DNA of 53,798 nucleotides, taken from assembly GCA_016794465.1 (NCBI GenBank), contig JAEUKA010000063.1:1-53798 (forward strand), in the 5' to 3' direction. A program made the position numbers and the translations under genes. This DNA comes from Myxococcales bacterium. GTDB taxonomy: Bacteria; Myxococcota_A; Polyangia; Palsa-1104; JAEUJZ01. Under the pieces are notes generated by a model. The model was not told where the DNA came from and made no database searches. It worked only from the letters and a program-made list of their open reading frames with translations. Positions 15,926 to 24,780 of this stretch are shown here, one piece after another; position 1 is the stretch's first letter, and each line of letters starts with the position of its first letter.

Positions 15926-18900
15926 ATGCGAACTTGTCCTATCCATCCCACCGAGTCCTTGATTCGTCCGCTCCGAGTACTGGCGCTGATCTTGATGACA
16001 GCGATCGGGATTCACTGCGGACCCGCACAGCCGCCGCCCCCGACAGCGGAGCCGCTTCAGCTCTCTCTGTCGCCGTCCAATCCCCAGGTTGCGCAAGGAA
16101 CCGCGCAGCAGTTTCAGCTTCGGGGCTTTGCGCCCGATGGTCGCGTTCGCGATCTCACCAGCAAGGGAGCGTGGTCGATTCGGACTCCCAGCGGTGAGGA
16201 GCTTACCTCGCCCAGCTCCGGCACCATCGAGCTGACGACGCCGGGACGCTATCAAGTGATCGCCGAGTACGACGGCCAGAAGATCGAGACGCCGGTCATG
16301 GTCACGACGGCCACGCTCTCGACGCTATCGATCAGTCCGACGCTCCCGAAAGTGGCCAAGGGTCTGACCCAGCAGTTCAAGGCGACGGCGACGTTTAGCG
16401 ATGGAACCACCCAAGATGTCACCACGACCTCGGCGTGGTCGGTGAGGGACTCGCTGGGAACCGGCGTGGCGGTGGTGAACTCGCTGGGTCTGGCGACGGC
16501 CAAGAGCATCGGCAAGGCCCGCATCTCGGCCCGCTATCTGACCAAGACCACCAGCACCACCCTGGAGGTCACGGCAGCGACGGTCAAGACGCTGACGCTC
16601 AGCCCACAGAACGTCGCCATTGCCAAGGGTACCTCGCAGCAGTTCACCGTGGTCGGCAGCTTTTCCGACGGTACGATTCAAGATGTCACTGCCAGCGCCG
16701 ATTGGGCGGTCTTCGACGTACTGGGCTCGGGCGTGGCTTCCATTGACGGCACCGGAGTCGCGCACGGTGATGCAGTCGGTCAAGCCAAAGTCAGCGCCGA
16801 GTATCTCGGTCAGCTCGTTGAGACAAACCTGACCGTCAATCCAGCGGCAGCGACGGCACTATCTCTCAGTCCAACATCTGCCACACTGGCCAAGGGAACC
16901 ACCCAAGCATTCACGGCCACCGCTACATTTACCGACGGAACCACCCAAGATGTTTCGGCTCTCACCGCCTGGACTGCCGGCGATGTCTCGGGCGTCGGTG
17001 TCGCTTCGGTCGATGCCAGCGGTCTGGCCAAGGGCAACTCGGTCGGGACGGCCAACATCAGCGGCGTGTTCCGAGGCCAGTCCGCGAGCGCGACCCTGAC
17101 CGTACGTCCAGCCGCGCTGGTGTCGGTGGCGCTGTCCCCGTCGAGTGCGTCGCTGGCCAAGGGTCTGTCGCAGTCGTTTCGGCTGATTGGTACGTATACC
17201 GATGGAACGACGCAGGATGTCTCGACGGCGGCAGTGTGGTCAGCAACGGATCTTGTGGGAACGGATGTGCTGTCGCTCAGCGGATCTGGCACCGCGTCTG
17301 CGAAAAACGTCGGTCAAGCGCAGCTCAAAGCCGTTCACATGGGACAGACCGCCAGCGCCATCGTCACGGTGACGACAGCAGCCATCACTTCGCTGCGGCT
17401 CAGCCCGCAAGGAGCGTCGATTGCTGTCGCGGGCACCCAGCAGTTTTTGGTCGAGGCGCTCTACACCGATGGCGTCATCAAGGATGTCACCAGCTCTGCG
17501 ACCTATGCGGCAGTCGACATCGCGCCGGCCAGCGGCGTGGCCAGCATCAGTGTCTCGGGTCTGGCGACCGGGCTCAGCAGAGGCCGCACCACCGTCTCTG
17601 CGACCTATGGCGGCCAGCGCACAGATACGGTGCTTTCAGTCGGCATCCCGCGCGGAGTCTGCTCTGCTGATGGCTGGTGCTGGCGCAGTCCCCTGCCACA
17701 AGGCAACTACCTGCCGTCGATCTGGGGCAGTGACGCCAACAACATCTGGGCGGTCAGCGACAACGGCGTCGTCATCAAGTGGGACGGCATCGCCTGGGCC
17801 CCGCAGAGCACCCCGACCACCAAGAACCTGCTCGCGGTGTGGGGACTCGACGCCAAGAACGTCTGGGCCGTCGGCCTGTCCGGCACCATTTTGAAGTGGG
17901 ACGGCACCACCTGGACCGCGCAAGCCAGCGGCAGCACCGCCAGTCTGTCCGGCATCTGGGGCACCAGCGCCAACAACATCTGGGTCGTCGGCGACGGCGG
18001 CACCATCTTGAAGTGGGACGGCGCGACCTGGACGACGCAGGCGAGCGGCACTCTGTCGTATCTGCGCGGCATCTTCGGCATCGGCACGAGCAGCGTCTGG
18101 GCCGTCGGGGCAAATGGCGTCATCCTGAAGTGGGATGGCACCGCGTGGTCGACCCAAGCGAGCGGCACCCTCAGCTACCTGCGCAGCATCTTTGGCACCG
18201 ACGCCAGCAACCTGTGGGTGGTTGGTGGCAGCGGCGTCATCTTGAAGTGGGACGGCACGGCCTGGTCAACGCAGCCTAGCGGCACCTTCGAGACGCTCCG
18301 CACCGTCTGGGGCACCGGCACCGGCAACCTGTGGATCGTTGGCTACGCGGGCACACTGCTCAAGTGGAGCGGCACCGCCTGGGTCGCGCAGTCGAGCGGA
18401 GTCAGCGAAAACCTGCTGGCCATCTGGGGCAGCTCCGCCACCAACCTGTGGGCCGTCGGTGATGCCGGTCTGATGATCAGCTACAACGGCAGCGCCTGGA
18501 ACGCTCCGTCCGCGTGGAGCCGCGCCGGACTGTATGCCGCGTGGGGCAGCGACGCCAGCAACGTCTGGTTCGCGGGCTCCGGCGGAAACATCGTCAAGTG
18601 GAACGGCTACGCCTTGAGCGCCCAAGCCAGCGGCACCCGCGAGGGACTGTCCAGCCTGTGGGGAACCAGCAGCACGAACGTCTGGGCCGTCGGTGGGGCA
18701 GGCACGATTCTCAGATGGGACGGCAGCGCGTGGTCATCGCAGCCAAGCGGCAGCACCGAGTTCCTCCGCGCCGTCTGGGCCGCCGATAGCAAGAATGCCT
18801 GGGCCGTCGGCAATAACGGCGTCATCCTCCGCTGGGACGGCACCACCTGGAGCGCCCAGGCGAGCGGCATCAGCAGCCACCTGACCGGAGTCTTTGGACT

Positions 18901-19312
18901 GAGTTCAACCAGCGTCTTTGCGGTGGGCGCGGGCGGCGTCCTGCTCAAGTGGGATGGCACGGCCTGGGCACTTCTGAGCAGCGACGGTGTCACATGGTTT
19001 TCGAGCGTCTGGGCCAGCAATCCGGTCAACGTCTGGGCCGTCGGTAGCGGTGGCACCATCAGGCGCTGGAACGGCACTGCCTGGAGCACCACGGCGAGCG
19101 GAGTCACCACGCAGCTCAACAGCATCTGGGGCAGCGACGCAAGCAACCTCTACGCGGTTGGTGACAGGGGCACGCTGCTCAAGTGGAACGGTACGAGCTG
19201 GAGCCCACAGGTAAGCGGCAGCTCGCAGGTGCTAAACGCCGTGTTTGGCATCGGCTCCGGCAACCTATTTGCCGTCGGCAACACCGGATCGGTCCTGCAC
19301 CGCGCACCGTAG
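15926..19312 (+). CDS. Giant exported protein with six Big2-like and fourteen propeller-type repeats
   Basis: 1128 residues, ATG preceded by AGGAGGAA. The N-terminus has a hydrophobic export signal ending ...AIGIHCGPAQPPPP, so a lipoprotein is likely although the lipobox is unusual. Residues ~45-575 hold six ~88-residue Ig-like Big2 units (LSLSPTSATLAKGTTQAF, FTDGTTQDVSA..W). A Cys-containing bridge (CSADGWCW) leads to fourteen ~39-residue units of pattern L..[IV]WG....N[IVL]WAVG..G.[IL]LKWDG..W..Q.SG, up to the C-terminus. Fourteen is twice seven, which would suit two seven-bladed beta-propellers. A surface-exposed adhesion or recognition role is inferred. The 11-bp array lies upstream. Confidence 0.85.
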   Translation: MRTCPIHPTESLIRPLRVLALILMTAIGIHCGPAQPPPPTAEPLQLSLSPSNPQVAQGTAQQFQLRGFAPDGRVRDLTSKGAWSIRTPSGEELTSPSSGTIELTTPGRYQVIAEYDGQKIETPVMVTTATLSTLSISPTLPKVAKGLTQQFKATATFSDGTTQDVTTTSAWSVRDSLGTGVAVVNSLGLATAKSIGKARISARYLTKTTSTTLEVTAATVKTLTLSPQNVAIAKGTSQQFTVVGSFSDGTIQDVTASADWAVFDVLGSGVASIDGTGVAHGDAVGQAKVSAEYLGQLVETNLTVNPAAATALSLSPTSATLAKGTTQAFTATATFTDGTTQDVSALTAWTAGDVSGVGVASVDASGLAKGNSVGTANISGVFRGQSASATLTVRPAALVSVALSPSSASLAKGLSQSFRLIGTYTDGTTQDVSTAAVWSATDLVGTDVLSLSGSGTASAKNVGQAQLKAVHMGQTASAIVTVTTAAITSLRLSPQGASIAVAGTQQFLVEALYTDGVIKDVTSSATYAAVDIAPASGVASISVSGLATGLSRGRTTVSATYGGQRTDTVLSVGIPRGVCSADGWCWRSPLPQGNYLPSIWGSDANNIWAVSDNGVVIKWDGIAWAPQSTPTTKNLLAVWGLDAKNVWAVGLSGTILKWDGTTWTAQASGSTASLSGIWGTSANNIWVVGDGGTILKWDGATWTTQASGTLSYLRGIFGIGTSSVWAVGANGVILKWDGTAWSTQASGTLSYLRSIFGTDASNLWVVGGSGVILKWDGTAWSTQPSGTFETLRTVWGTGTGNLWIVGYAGTLLKWSGTAWVAQSSGVSENLLAIWGSSATNLWAVGDAGLMISYNGSAWNAPSAWSRAGLYAAWGSDASNVWFAGSGGNIVKWNGYALSAQASGTREGLSSLWGTSSTNVWAVGGAGTILRWDGSAWSSQPSGSTEFLRAVWAADSKNAWAVGNNGVILRWDGTTWSAQASGISSHLTGVFGLSSTSVFAVGAGGVLLKWDGTAWALLSSDGVTWFSSVWASNPVNVWAVGSGGTIRRWNGTAWSTTASGVTTQLNSIWGSDASNLYAVGDRGTLLKWNGTSWSPQVSGSSQVLNAVFGIGSGNLFAVGNTGSVLHRAP

Positions 19313-19492
19313 CGCCAGCCACACTCGGGAGCGCTGCGACTTGAGCTGCTGCAGCGCATCCCGCCTCCGCTTGGAATCAACTCCTGCTTCGTACAGCTTC
19401 GGCGGCTCCACATCCCACAGCCGTGCACGTTGACCCCAAGTAATGTCCGCTTTGCAAGTCCTGTGAACGTCGCGCGCTGCCGGAGCTGCCAT
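19265..19492 (-). CDS. Possible small basic ORF overlapping the end of the giant gene
   Basis: A 75-codon minus frame (MAAPAARDVHRTCKADITW ... KLYEAGVDSKRRRDALQQL) in the interval between the giant gene and the next lipoprotein. Its first ~58 codons lie outside the giant gene and its end overlaps the last propeller repeat antisense. The GVDSKRRRDALQQLKSQRSR stretch looks like a real basic helix, but no family is recognised. It could be the remnant of a longer gene. Otherwise the 19313-19536 interval holds nothing. Confidence 0.25.
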   Translation of the reverse strand: MAAPAARDVHRTCKADITWGQRARLWDVEPPKLYEAGVDSKRRRDALQQLKSQRSRVWLALRCAVQDRSGVADGK

Positions 19493-19536
19493 ACCTCCCG
19501 CTACTTGTCGTTAGGAATAGGAGCTGCTTCATCCCC

Positions 19537-19938
19537 TTAGACGATGGTCCCCTGCTTGCCGACCGCGAAGACGCGGCTGGCGTTGGCGCCGTGGACCCGC
19601 ACTAGATCGAGGGTCGTTGGGGAAGTCTCTGTCTTCCAGACTCCCAAGCTGCGCCGCAGGATGGTTCCCTTGGTGCCCACCACAAAGACAGCGGGTCCAG
19701 TGACTCCCAGATCGCCTCCCGACATCTCAGGAGGGAATGCCAAGTCCTGGGTGATGGCTGCGCCATCGCGCTCGGAGTCGGTGACACTGCCATCCTCACA
19801 GCCGGGCTCTGGACAGTAGTCCTGATTGGACACAGCAAATCCACCCCACAGCTGCTCACAGCCTGAGAGTGCTGTCACCGCCAGTGCGGCCACAACAGAT
19901 AGCTCCGCAAACCACCTTCGACCCTTCAGACTGATCAT
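19537..19938 (-). CDS. Short lipoprotein with two propeller-type repeats, probably truncated
   Basis: 133 residues. A signal peptide ends in the good lipobox ALSGC. A Cys-rich segment (CPEPGCEDG) follows, then two units of the same repeat as in the giant protein: VFVVGTKGTILRRSLGVWK and RVFAVGKQGTIV. The protein ends at once after the second unit, whereas relatives normally have many such repeats. It therefore looks like the stump of a larger propeller lipoprotein. It faces the giant gene convergently. Confidence 0.65.
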   Translation of the reverse strand: MISLKGRRWFAELSVVAALAVTALSGCEQLWGGFAVSNQDYCPEPGCEDGSVTDSERDGAAITQDLAFPPEMSGGDLGVTGPAVFVVGTKGTILRRSLGVWKTETSPTTLDLVRVHGANASRVFAVGKQGTIV

Positions 19939-20033
19939 GTGATTCCCCCGTCCTGTCCATTATGGCACGTGGGCGCCGATCAGAGACTCCCGGTGAAGCG
20001 GAGTAAGCGGAGTAAGCGGAGTGAGCGGAGCAG

Positions 20034-21524
20034 CTAGGCGGGATTCCAGCCCTTGACGATGTTCTCGCTGTGGAATTCCTTCCACAGTGCTTCGATCTGA
20101 TCGCGGCTGTTCGAGACACGGATCTCTCGCGACAGGGGTTCCTTGCGGGTCGGACTGTAGTCGGTGTAGTGAAGGACAAACGAAGGGAATCCGCCGTCTT
20201 CTTCTTTGTTCGTCTTCCACAGCAAAAGCTTGCGCACCGCAGTCTGTCCTTTGAGCGTCTTGACATACGCCTCTCGACGCAGAACCTGACTCGCTGGCAG
20301 CGTGTACGTTCGCGCATCTTTGTCGAGGAGCGCAACCTCAACCAGATCCGCAACTTGCTGCGCCCGAACATCGACCGCATTCACACGCTTGTCATCACGA
20401 CGACGCACAAACACAGGTGAGATCAGCGACACCAGTGGCAAGCGGCGCAGCGGCGCGTAGCGACTCTGCTTTTCGTCATAGGACAGAATCATCCGCTCGA
20501 TCGCACCACCACGCGTAGTCTGAGCGATCAGATCCAGGCAGCTGACTTCGATCACCCACTGTGGGCGTACCATCTGGTACGCGACATGGCCATCACCGAT
20601 CTCTGCGTAGTCGCTTGCTGCCGTCATGTCCTTCAGATCCGACAGCATTGCACGACGCTCATCGTCGGAAAATCCGGTTCCTACCCGACCAATGATCTGG
20701 AAGCTTCCGTCTTTGCGGATCACTGCGCACAGCAGATCGTGCAGCATTCCTTTTCGATCATCAGTGCCTTCCGTAAAACCAATCACCGCCACATCCAAGG
20801 TGTGACGCGGCTTGAGCTTGAACCCTCCCGCAGAGTCCGAGCGCAGCACCAGTCCTTCACTGCCCTGCCCTTCCACCCAATCCGCAAAGTACTTGTCGAT
20901 CTCTTCTGCGGTCTTGACGGTGGTCGCATCCACAGGATGAACGCGATCCTTTCCGGAAAACAGCTTGGTGATGCGCGCAAAGGTATCGGAGTGCTTGACC
21001 GGAGTCGGCTGGCCATCGATCTCTAGGAGATCAAACACCGCGAAACAGAGTCGATCCAGATCCTCTTGGGAACCAGGAGCACGCGCGGCACTTCCGACAT
21101 CATGAACACGCGGACGGGCACCACTGGGATGACGATAGTACAGCTCTCCAGCGACGAGAGCAGACTTGACAGAGGCCTTGCTAAGCTTCTTTGCGGCATC
21201 CACCAAAAGCGGCAGGCCCACGCGCACCGTTCCACCGGGATTGATCAGCAGCGCCTCGCCTCCTTCAAACCACAGTACCGCCAGCTCCCCATCGACTTTG
21301 CGCGACAGGTGATATTCCCCAGCAGGAAGGCGACTCCTGATGTCTTTTTTTTCGATGGGAACCAGTCGCGAGGCCTGGACCCGCCGATACTCCTGGGTGC
21401 GCTGCCACACCGAGGGATTCTTCAGGTCTTTCCCTTGTCCGACTCCGTACTTTCCTAGCTTCCACTCGATGCGCGCCGAGTCAATCAGGTTGGGCGCACC
21501 TTGCACTTTGCTGCTTGTCGCCAT
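20034..21524 (-). CDS. ATP-dependent DNA ligase-like protein
   Basis: 496 residues. Nucleotidyltransferase motifs in order: active-site lysine K76 in SRKVDGE (KxDG, motif I), ALVAGELYY with E127, FAVFDLLEID (161-170, motif III), EGLVLRS (223-229, motif IV) and KLKP (236-239, motif V). An OB-like part with IIGRVGTGFSDDERRAML follows. A further ~165 residues (after IEVSCLDLIAQTT) are not part of the minimal ligase and are unrecognised. It would seal nicks in DNA using ATP, in addition to the NAD-dependent replicative ligase expected elsewhere. Its ATG overlaps the TAA of the upstream gene (TAATG), and it is third in a three-gene operon. Confidence 0.85.
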   Translation of the reverse strand: MATSSKVQGAPNLIDSARIEWKLGKYGVGQGKDLKNPSVWQRTQEYRRVQASRLVPIEKKDIRSRLPAGEYHLSRKVDGELAVLWFEGGEALLINPGGTVRVGLPLLVDAAKKLSKASVKSALVAGELYYRHPSGARPRVHDVGSAARAPGSQEDLDRLCFAVFDLLEIDGQPTPVKHSDTFARITKLFSGKDRVHPVDATTVKTAEEIDKYFADWVEGQGSEGLVLRSDSAGGFKLKPRHTLDVAVIGFTEGTDDRKGMLHDLLCAVIRKDGSFQIIGRVGTGFSDDERRAMLSDLKDMTAASDYAEIGDGHVAYQMVRPQWVIEVSCLDLIAQTTRGGAIERMILSYDEKQSRYAPLRRLPLVSLISPVFVRRRDDKRVNAVDVRAQQVADLVEVALLDKDARTYTLPASQVLRREAYVKTLKGQTAVRKLLLWKTNKEEDGGFPSFVLHYTDYSPTRKEPLSREIRVSNSRDQIEALWKEFHSENIVKGWNPA

Positions 21525-22243
21525 TACGCCTTCTCCTTGCTCGGGGCCTTCAGCTCCAGATTGCTCAGGTGCAGGATGAGACAGTAGGAGTCCCCTTGGG
21601 TGCGTCCTTCCAAAAATCCACGATAAGGAGTCCCACCGCGCTGAAACACCAGTGGCTGGTTTGACTTGGCTCCTGCACCGACGAGAAGCAGAGAGTCCTT
21701 CTGCTCCAGCTCGCGCGCCATTTCAAACAGAAAGTCGTACGTCAGGCCGTTGATGTGAACGACTTGAAGCTTTCCGGAAAACACAAAGCGATTCCAGACC
21801 TCGGACTTTTTGAGCAGCTTGCCACTCCACTTAAGAGGAGTTTCAGTGGCTACATTTTGTTCCGTGGTCTTGTGGGCACGACGATCTTTGGTCGTCCCAT
21901 CCGGACTCCGGATCACATCCCACAGCGCGACGGCGTGGACGATCTTCTGATCGGGATCGACATACACCCGTGAGGTATCGCGGAGGAACTCCCCCGTGCG
22001 CTCCAGATCGACCTCTGGATCTCCCTTGATGAGCGCATCCGACAGACCCGCGAGCGGATCAGAGCCCCCCACCTTGCGCAGGAGTGCATCGAGATCGCGC
22101 TCAAGCGGCGCCCGCAGCACCCGTACGGACTTGGCCTGTCTGCCCTTTTCATCCAAGTACACGATGCGCTGGCTGCTCGAGACACTGCGGGTAGCGACCA
22201 CGGCGTCGCGATTCTTGCTGTTGCTAAGGTTCATGTTGCCCAT
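21524..22243 (-). CDS. Hypothetical partner protein in the ligase operon
   Basis: 239 residues, cytoplasmic, no known family recognised. It is rich in charged residues with several ordered-looking segments: SSQRIVYLDEKGRQAKSVRV, FLRDTSRVYVDPDQKIVHAV, WNRFVFSGKLQVVHINGLTY and FEMARELEQKDSLLLVGAG. The last segment plus PLVFQRGGTPYRGFLEG suggests an alpha/beta fold with possible nucleic-acid contact. It starts 10 bp after the first gene of the operon and its stop overlaps the ligase start, so the products are probably made in fixed ratio. Confidence 0.8.
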   Translation of the reverse strand: MGNMNLSNSKNRDAVVATRSVSSSQRIVYLDEKGRQAKSVRVLRAPLERDLDALLRKVGGSDPLAGLSDALIKGDPEVDLERTGEFLRDTSRVYVDPDQKIVHAVALWDVIRSPDGTTKDRRAHKTTEQNVATETPLKWSGKLLKKSEVWNRFVFSGKLQVVHINGLTYDFLFEMARELEQKDSLLLVGAGAKSNQPLVFQRGGTPYRGFLEGRTQGDSYCLILHLSNLELKAPSKEKA

Positions 22244-22253
22244 CGCCGACTCC

Positions 22254-22871
22254 TTACATCATCCCGAAGTCCATCTCGTCGTCGCCCTCGGCTTCCTCGA
22301 CCGCCGTCTCCTCATCGGGATCAGCGATCTCGGCCAACCGGACAAACTCGAGCCGTGCCTTCTGGCCCACTGCCAGCGTCGGGATGCCGTCGCTGCTAGC
22401 GAGTAGGAATCCGACGCTGGGATTGAGTCCGCCGCGATACGAAAATGGGAAGCTGTAGATGGCGCCCGCACGCAGCTCGTTGAGTAGCTCCTCGGCGCCC
22501 ATCGGCGGGGTCAGCAGGTAGACCGACTTGACGTTGTGCGACAGGTACTCATCGACGCTGGCGCGCTTGTCGAGGGCAATCGGTGCCGCAAAGGATGACG
22601 CGACGGTGGCAAGTGGCTGGCCCTCGGGCGAGACGGGCTTTAACGCACCACGGGTGGCATAACTGCCGTCGGCGTCGACATACTGAAGGGCGCTGCCACC
22701 GCGACCGACAAGGGTCTTGCCGTCTCCGCCCAAGATGGCGAGCTGGCAGACACGGCTGGCGGCGTCGAGCGCCTCGGTATCAACGTAGCCGTAGAGCTTG
22801 TCGCGGTCGAGCTTGTCGAGCTGAAACGACAGCTCACTTTTTCCGTGACGGAAGATGAGCGGCTTGGCCAT
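22254..22871 (-). CDS. Hypothetical first protein of the ligase operon
   Basis: 205 residues from the ATG at 22871, which has a strong GGAGG site; a longer frame to 22937 has none. It begins MAKPLIFRHGKSELSFQLDK and contains KLYGYVDTEALDAASRVC, LAILGGDGKTLVGRGGSAL, then SVYLLTPPMGAEELLNELRAG. The tail is very acidic (EEAEGDDEMDFGMM). The pattern of an N-terminal sheet, Gly-rich loop and acidic tail could suit a protein that binds another protein or mimics DNA. No signal or membrane segment. I recognise no Pfam family. Confidence 0.8.
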   Translation of the reverse strand: MAKPLIFRHGKSELSFQLDKLDRDKLYGYVDTEALDAASRVCQLAILGGDGKTLVGRGGSALQYVDADGSYATRGALKPVSPEGQPLATVASSFAAPIALDKRASVDEYLSHNVKSVYLLTPPMGAEELLNELRAGAIYSFPFSYRGGLNPSVGFLLASSDGIPTLAVGQKARLEFVRLAEIADPDEETAVEEAEGDDEMDFGMM

Positions 22872-23149
22872 GGGTCCTCCGACCGATCTACGGAGCCCCC
22901 GTTCTTCGCGATGCCACGCTGTGCGGCGGACTGTCATGGGCCCCTTATATGATCGATAGTTTTAGTTTTCGAGGACACGAATTTTACTTCACAAATTAAG
23001 GACATGGGAAGGGATTTTCTCTACGCGGTCGACCTGACCCAAGCGCACGCGCAGTGCAAAACAGCTCGCCAAGGCAGCTCCGCGCGGAACCGCCTCGACG
23101 ACAAACGGCCCAAGCTGACGCCCCGAATCGCCCCGTGTACGCAGCGCCA

Positions 23150-23186
23150 AAAACAAAAAGGCCCGAAGAGGATGTCTCTTCGGGCC
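23150..23186 (-). terminator. Rho-independent terminator after tRNA-Leu
   Basis: Perfect 11-bp stem GGCCCGAAGAG / CTCTTCGGGCC around a 5-base loop. On the minus strand it is followed by a T-run (CTTTTTGTTTTTGG). It lies just downstream of the tRNA on the minus strand. Confidence 0.93.
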
Positions 23187-23195
23187 GATTTAGGG

Positions 23196-23279
<84 letters not shown>

Positions 23280-23321
23280 GAGCGAGGTGAGAAACTATCT
23301 ACCCTGGAGGGCTTTGGGCTG

Positions 23322-24704
23322 TCAATGCTTAATCTTTCGTGCGCTCAGCAGATTTTTGGCGTGCGCAAGGAGCATGGCGCGGTCATTCTGGGCCGGATCA
23401 TCAATCACCGTCGCCAAGAGCTCGCGAAGCAGCTCACCCACGACGGGACCTGGCGGAAGCTGAAGCTCGCGCAGCAGATCCTTGCCGCTCAGCGCCAGCT
23501 CAGCCATCGACAGCGCTGGCCGCCTGGCTCGCTCGTCGACAATGCGCCGGGTGAGCGCCGTCAGCCGCGCCACCGCTTCTGCGTCCCCGCAAGCCGCCGC
23601 GTACGCACGCTCGATCGCCAGCATGTCGTCGAGCAAGGCCGCCGGATGCTCAGCCAAAAGCCGTCGCAAGGCCGCCCCATGAAGGAACGGAACCAGCTCA
23701 GCAGCGACGAGCGGCGTGGTCAGCAGTGCCAACAGATGCTGCCGCCCACTCACCGGTAGCTTCAACCTCTCGTCGAGCAGCTCGGCCAGCGCTCTCGGCA
23801 CCATCGCGACCTGAGCACCGGCCCCTGCCAACCACTGCCGCAGCGGCCACAGCAGTGCCCCCAGTCGCTGCTCTTTCGGCAGACTCTCGACGGCCAACAG
23901 CAGCGGCTCGACCTGCTCCGCATCACAAAGTAGGTGCGCAAGCTCCGGCAGCACCACCTGTAGCATGTTGCCCTCGACGCCCCAGTCGAGCGTCGGGTTG
24001 TCCGCACTCTGCTCCAGCAGCAGCCGCAGCCCCGCCGCCGGCCGGTCCGACGAGAGCAGCTTGAGCAGCTCGTCCCGAATCCGCTCTCGCGAAACCTTGC
24101 GCAGCGTCGACAGTGCCCCCGCAAAGGCCGCCCGCGTCGCTGGCTCCACCACAAAGCCCAGCTGCGCCGAGAAGCGCACCGCCCGCATCACCCGCAGCCC
24201 ATCTTCGGCAAAGCGCGCCACCGGATCACCGACGGCCCGAATCACTCTGCGCGCCAGATCACCCTGACCATCAAAGGGATCGATCAGCCGGCCCGCCACC
24301 GGGTCCCAGGCAATCGCGTTGACCGTGAAGTCGCGACGGCGCAGATCTTCAATCAGATCGGTAATGAACTCGACGCGATCAGGCCGCCTGCCGTCGGAAA
24401 AGCCGACCTCGCCGCGAAAGGTGGTGATCTCGATCGGATGGGGTTTGCCAGAAGGACGCTCACACAGGACGGTGACGGTTCCGTGGGCGATTCCTGTCGG
24501 TATCACCTTGCGGCGACCGAACACTGCAATCACCTGTTCCGGCGTCGCTGCGGTGGTGAGATCAAAGTCTTTGGCAGTGTCATCATCGGGACAGCGCAGC
24601 AGGTCACGGACCGCTCCACCGACGACGTAAGTGGCAAAGCCGGACTCCTGGAGCGTCAGACAAGCGGCCGTAACTTCAGTAGGAATGCGATGAGCCGGAA
24701 GCAT
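23322..24704 (-). CDS. cca: CCA tRNA nucleotidyltransferase / poly(A) polymerase family
   Basis: About 460 residues from the ATG at 24704 (MLPAHRIPTEVTAA); 24725 is possible. The class II nucleotidyltransferase head is complete: YVVGGAVRDLL, DFDLTTAATPEQV, GTVTV, the RRDFTVNAIAWDP motif, LIDPFDGQGDL, and AEDGLRVMRAVRFSAQLGF. A helical C-terminal half follows. Enzymes of this type add CCA to tRNA 3' ends, or poly(A) in the PcnB branch. The neighbouring tRNA lacks an encoded CCA, which fits the first role. It is transcribed toward the tRNA gene with 42 bp between them. Confidence 0.92.
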   Translation of the reverse strand: MLPAHRIPTEVTAACLTLQESGFATYVVGGAVRDLLRCPDDDTAKDFDLTTAATPEQVIAVFGRRKVIPTGIAHGTVTVLCERPSGKPHPIEITTFRGEVGFSDGRRPDRVEFITDLIEDLRRRDFTVNAIAWDPVAGRLIDPFDGQGDLARRVIRAVGDPVARFAEDGLRVMRAVRFSAQLGFVVEPATRAAFAGALSTLRKVSRERIRDELLKLLSSDRPAAGLRLLLEQSADNPTLDWGVEGNMLQVVLPELAHLLCDAEQVEPLLLAVESLPKEQRLGALLWPLRQWLAGAGAQVAMVPRALAELLDERLKLPVSGRQHLLALLTTPLVAAELVPFLHGAALRRLLAEHPAALLDDMLAIERAYAAACGDAEAVARLTALTRRIVDERARRPALSMAELALSGKDLLRELQLPPGPVVGELLRELLATVIDDPAQNDRAMLLAHAKNLLSARKIKH

Positions 24705-24780
24705 GCTGCGGCCATGGTGGGCCAACTCCGATCATCGGGCAAGAGCTCGCGCAAGGTCGAGTCAGGGACTCAAAGGAGTC

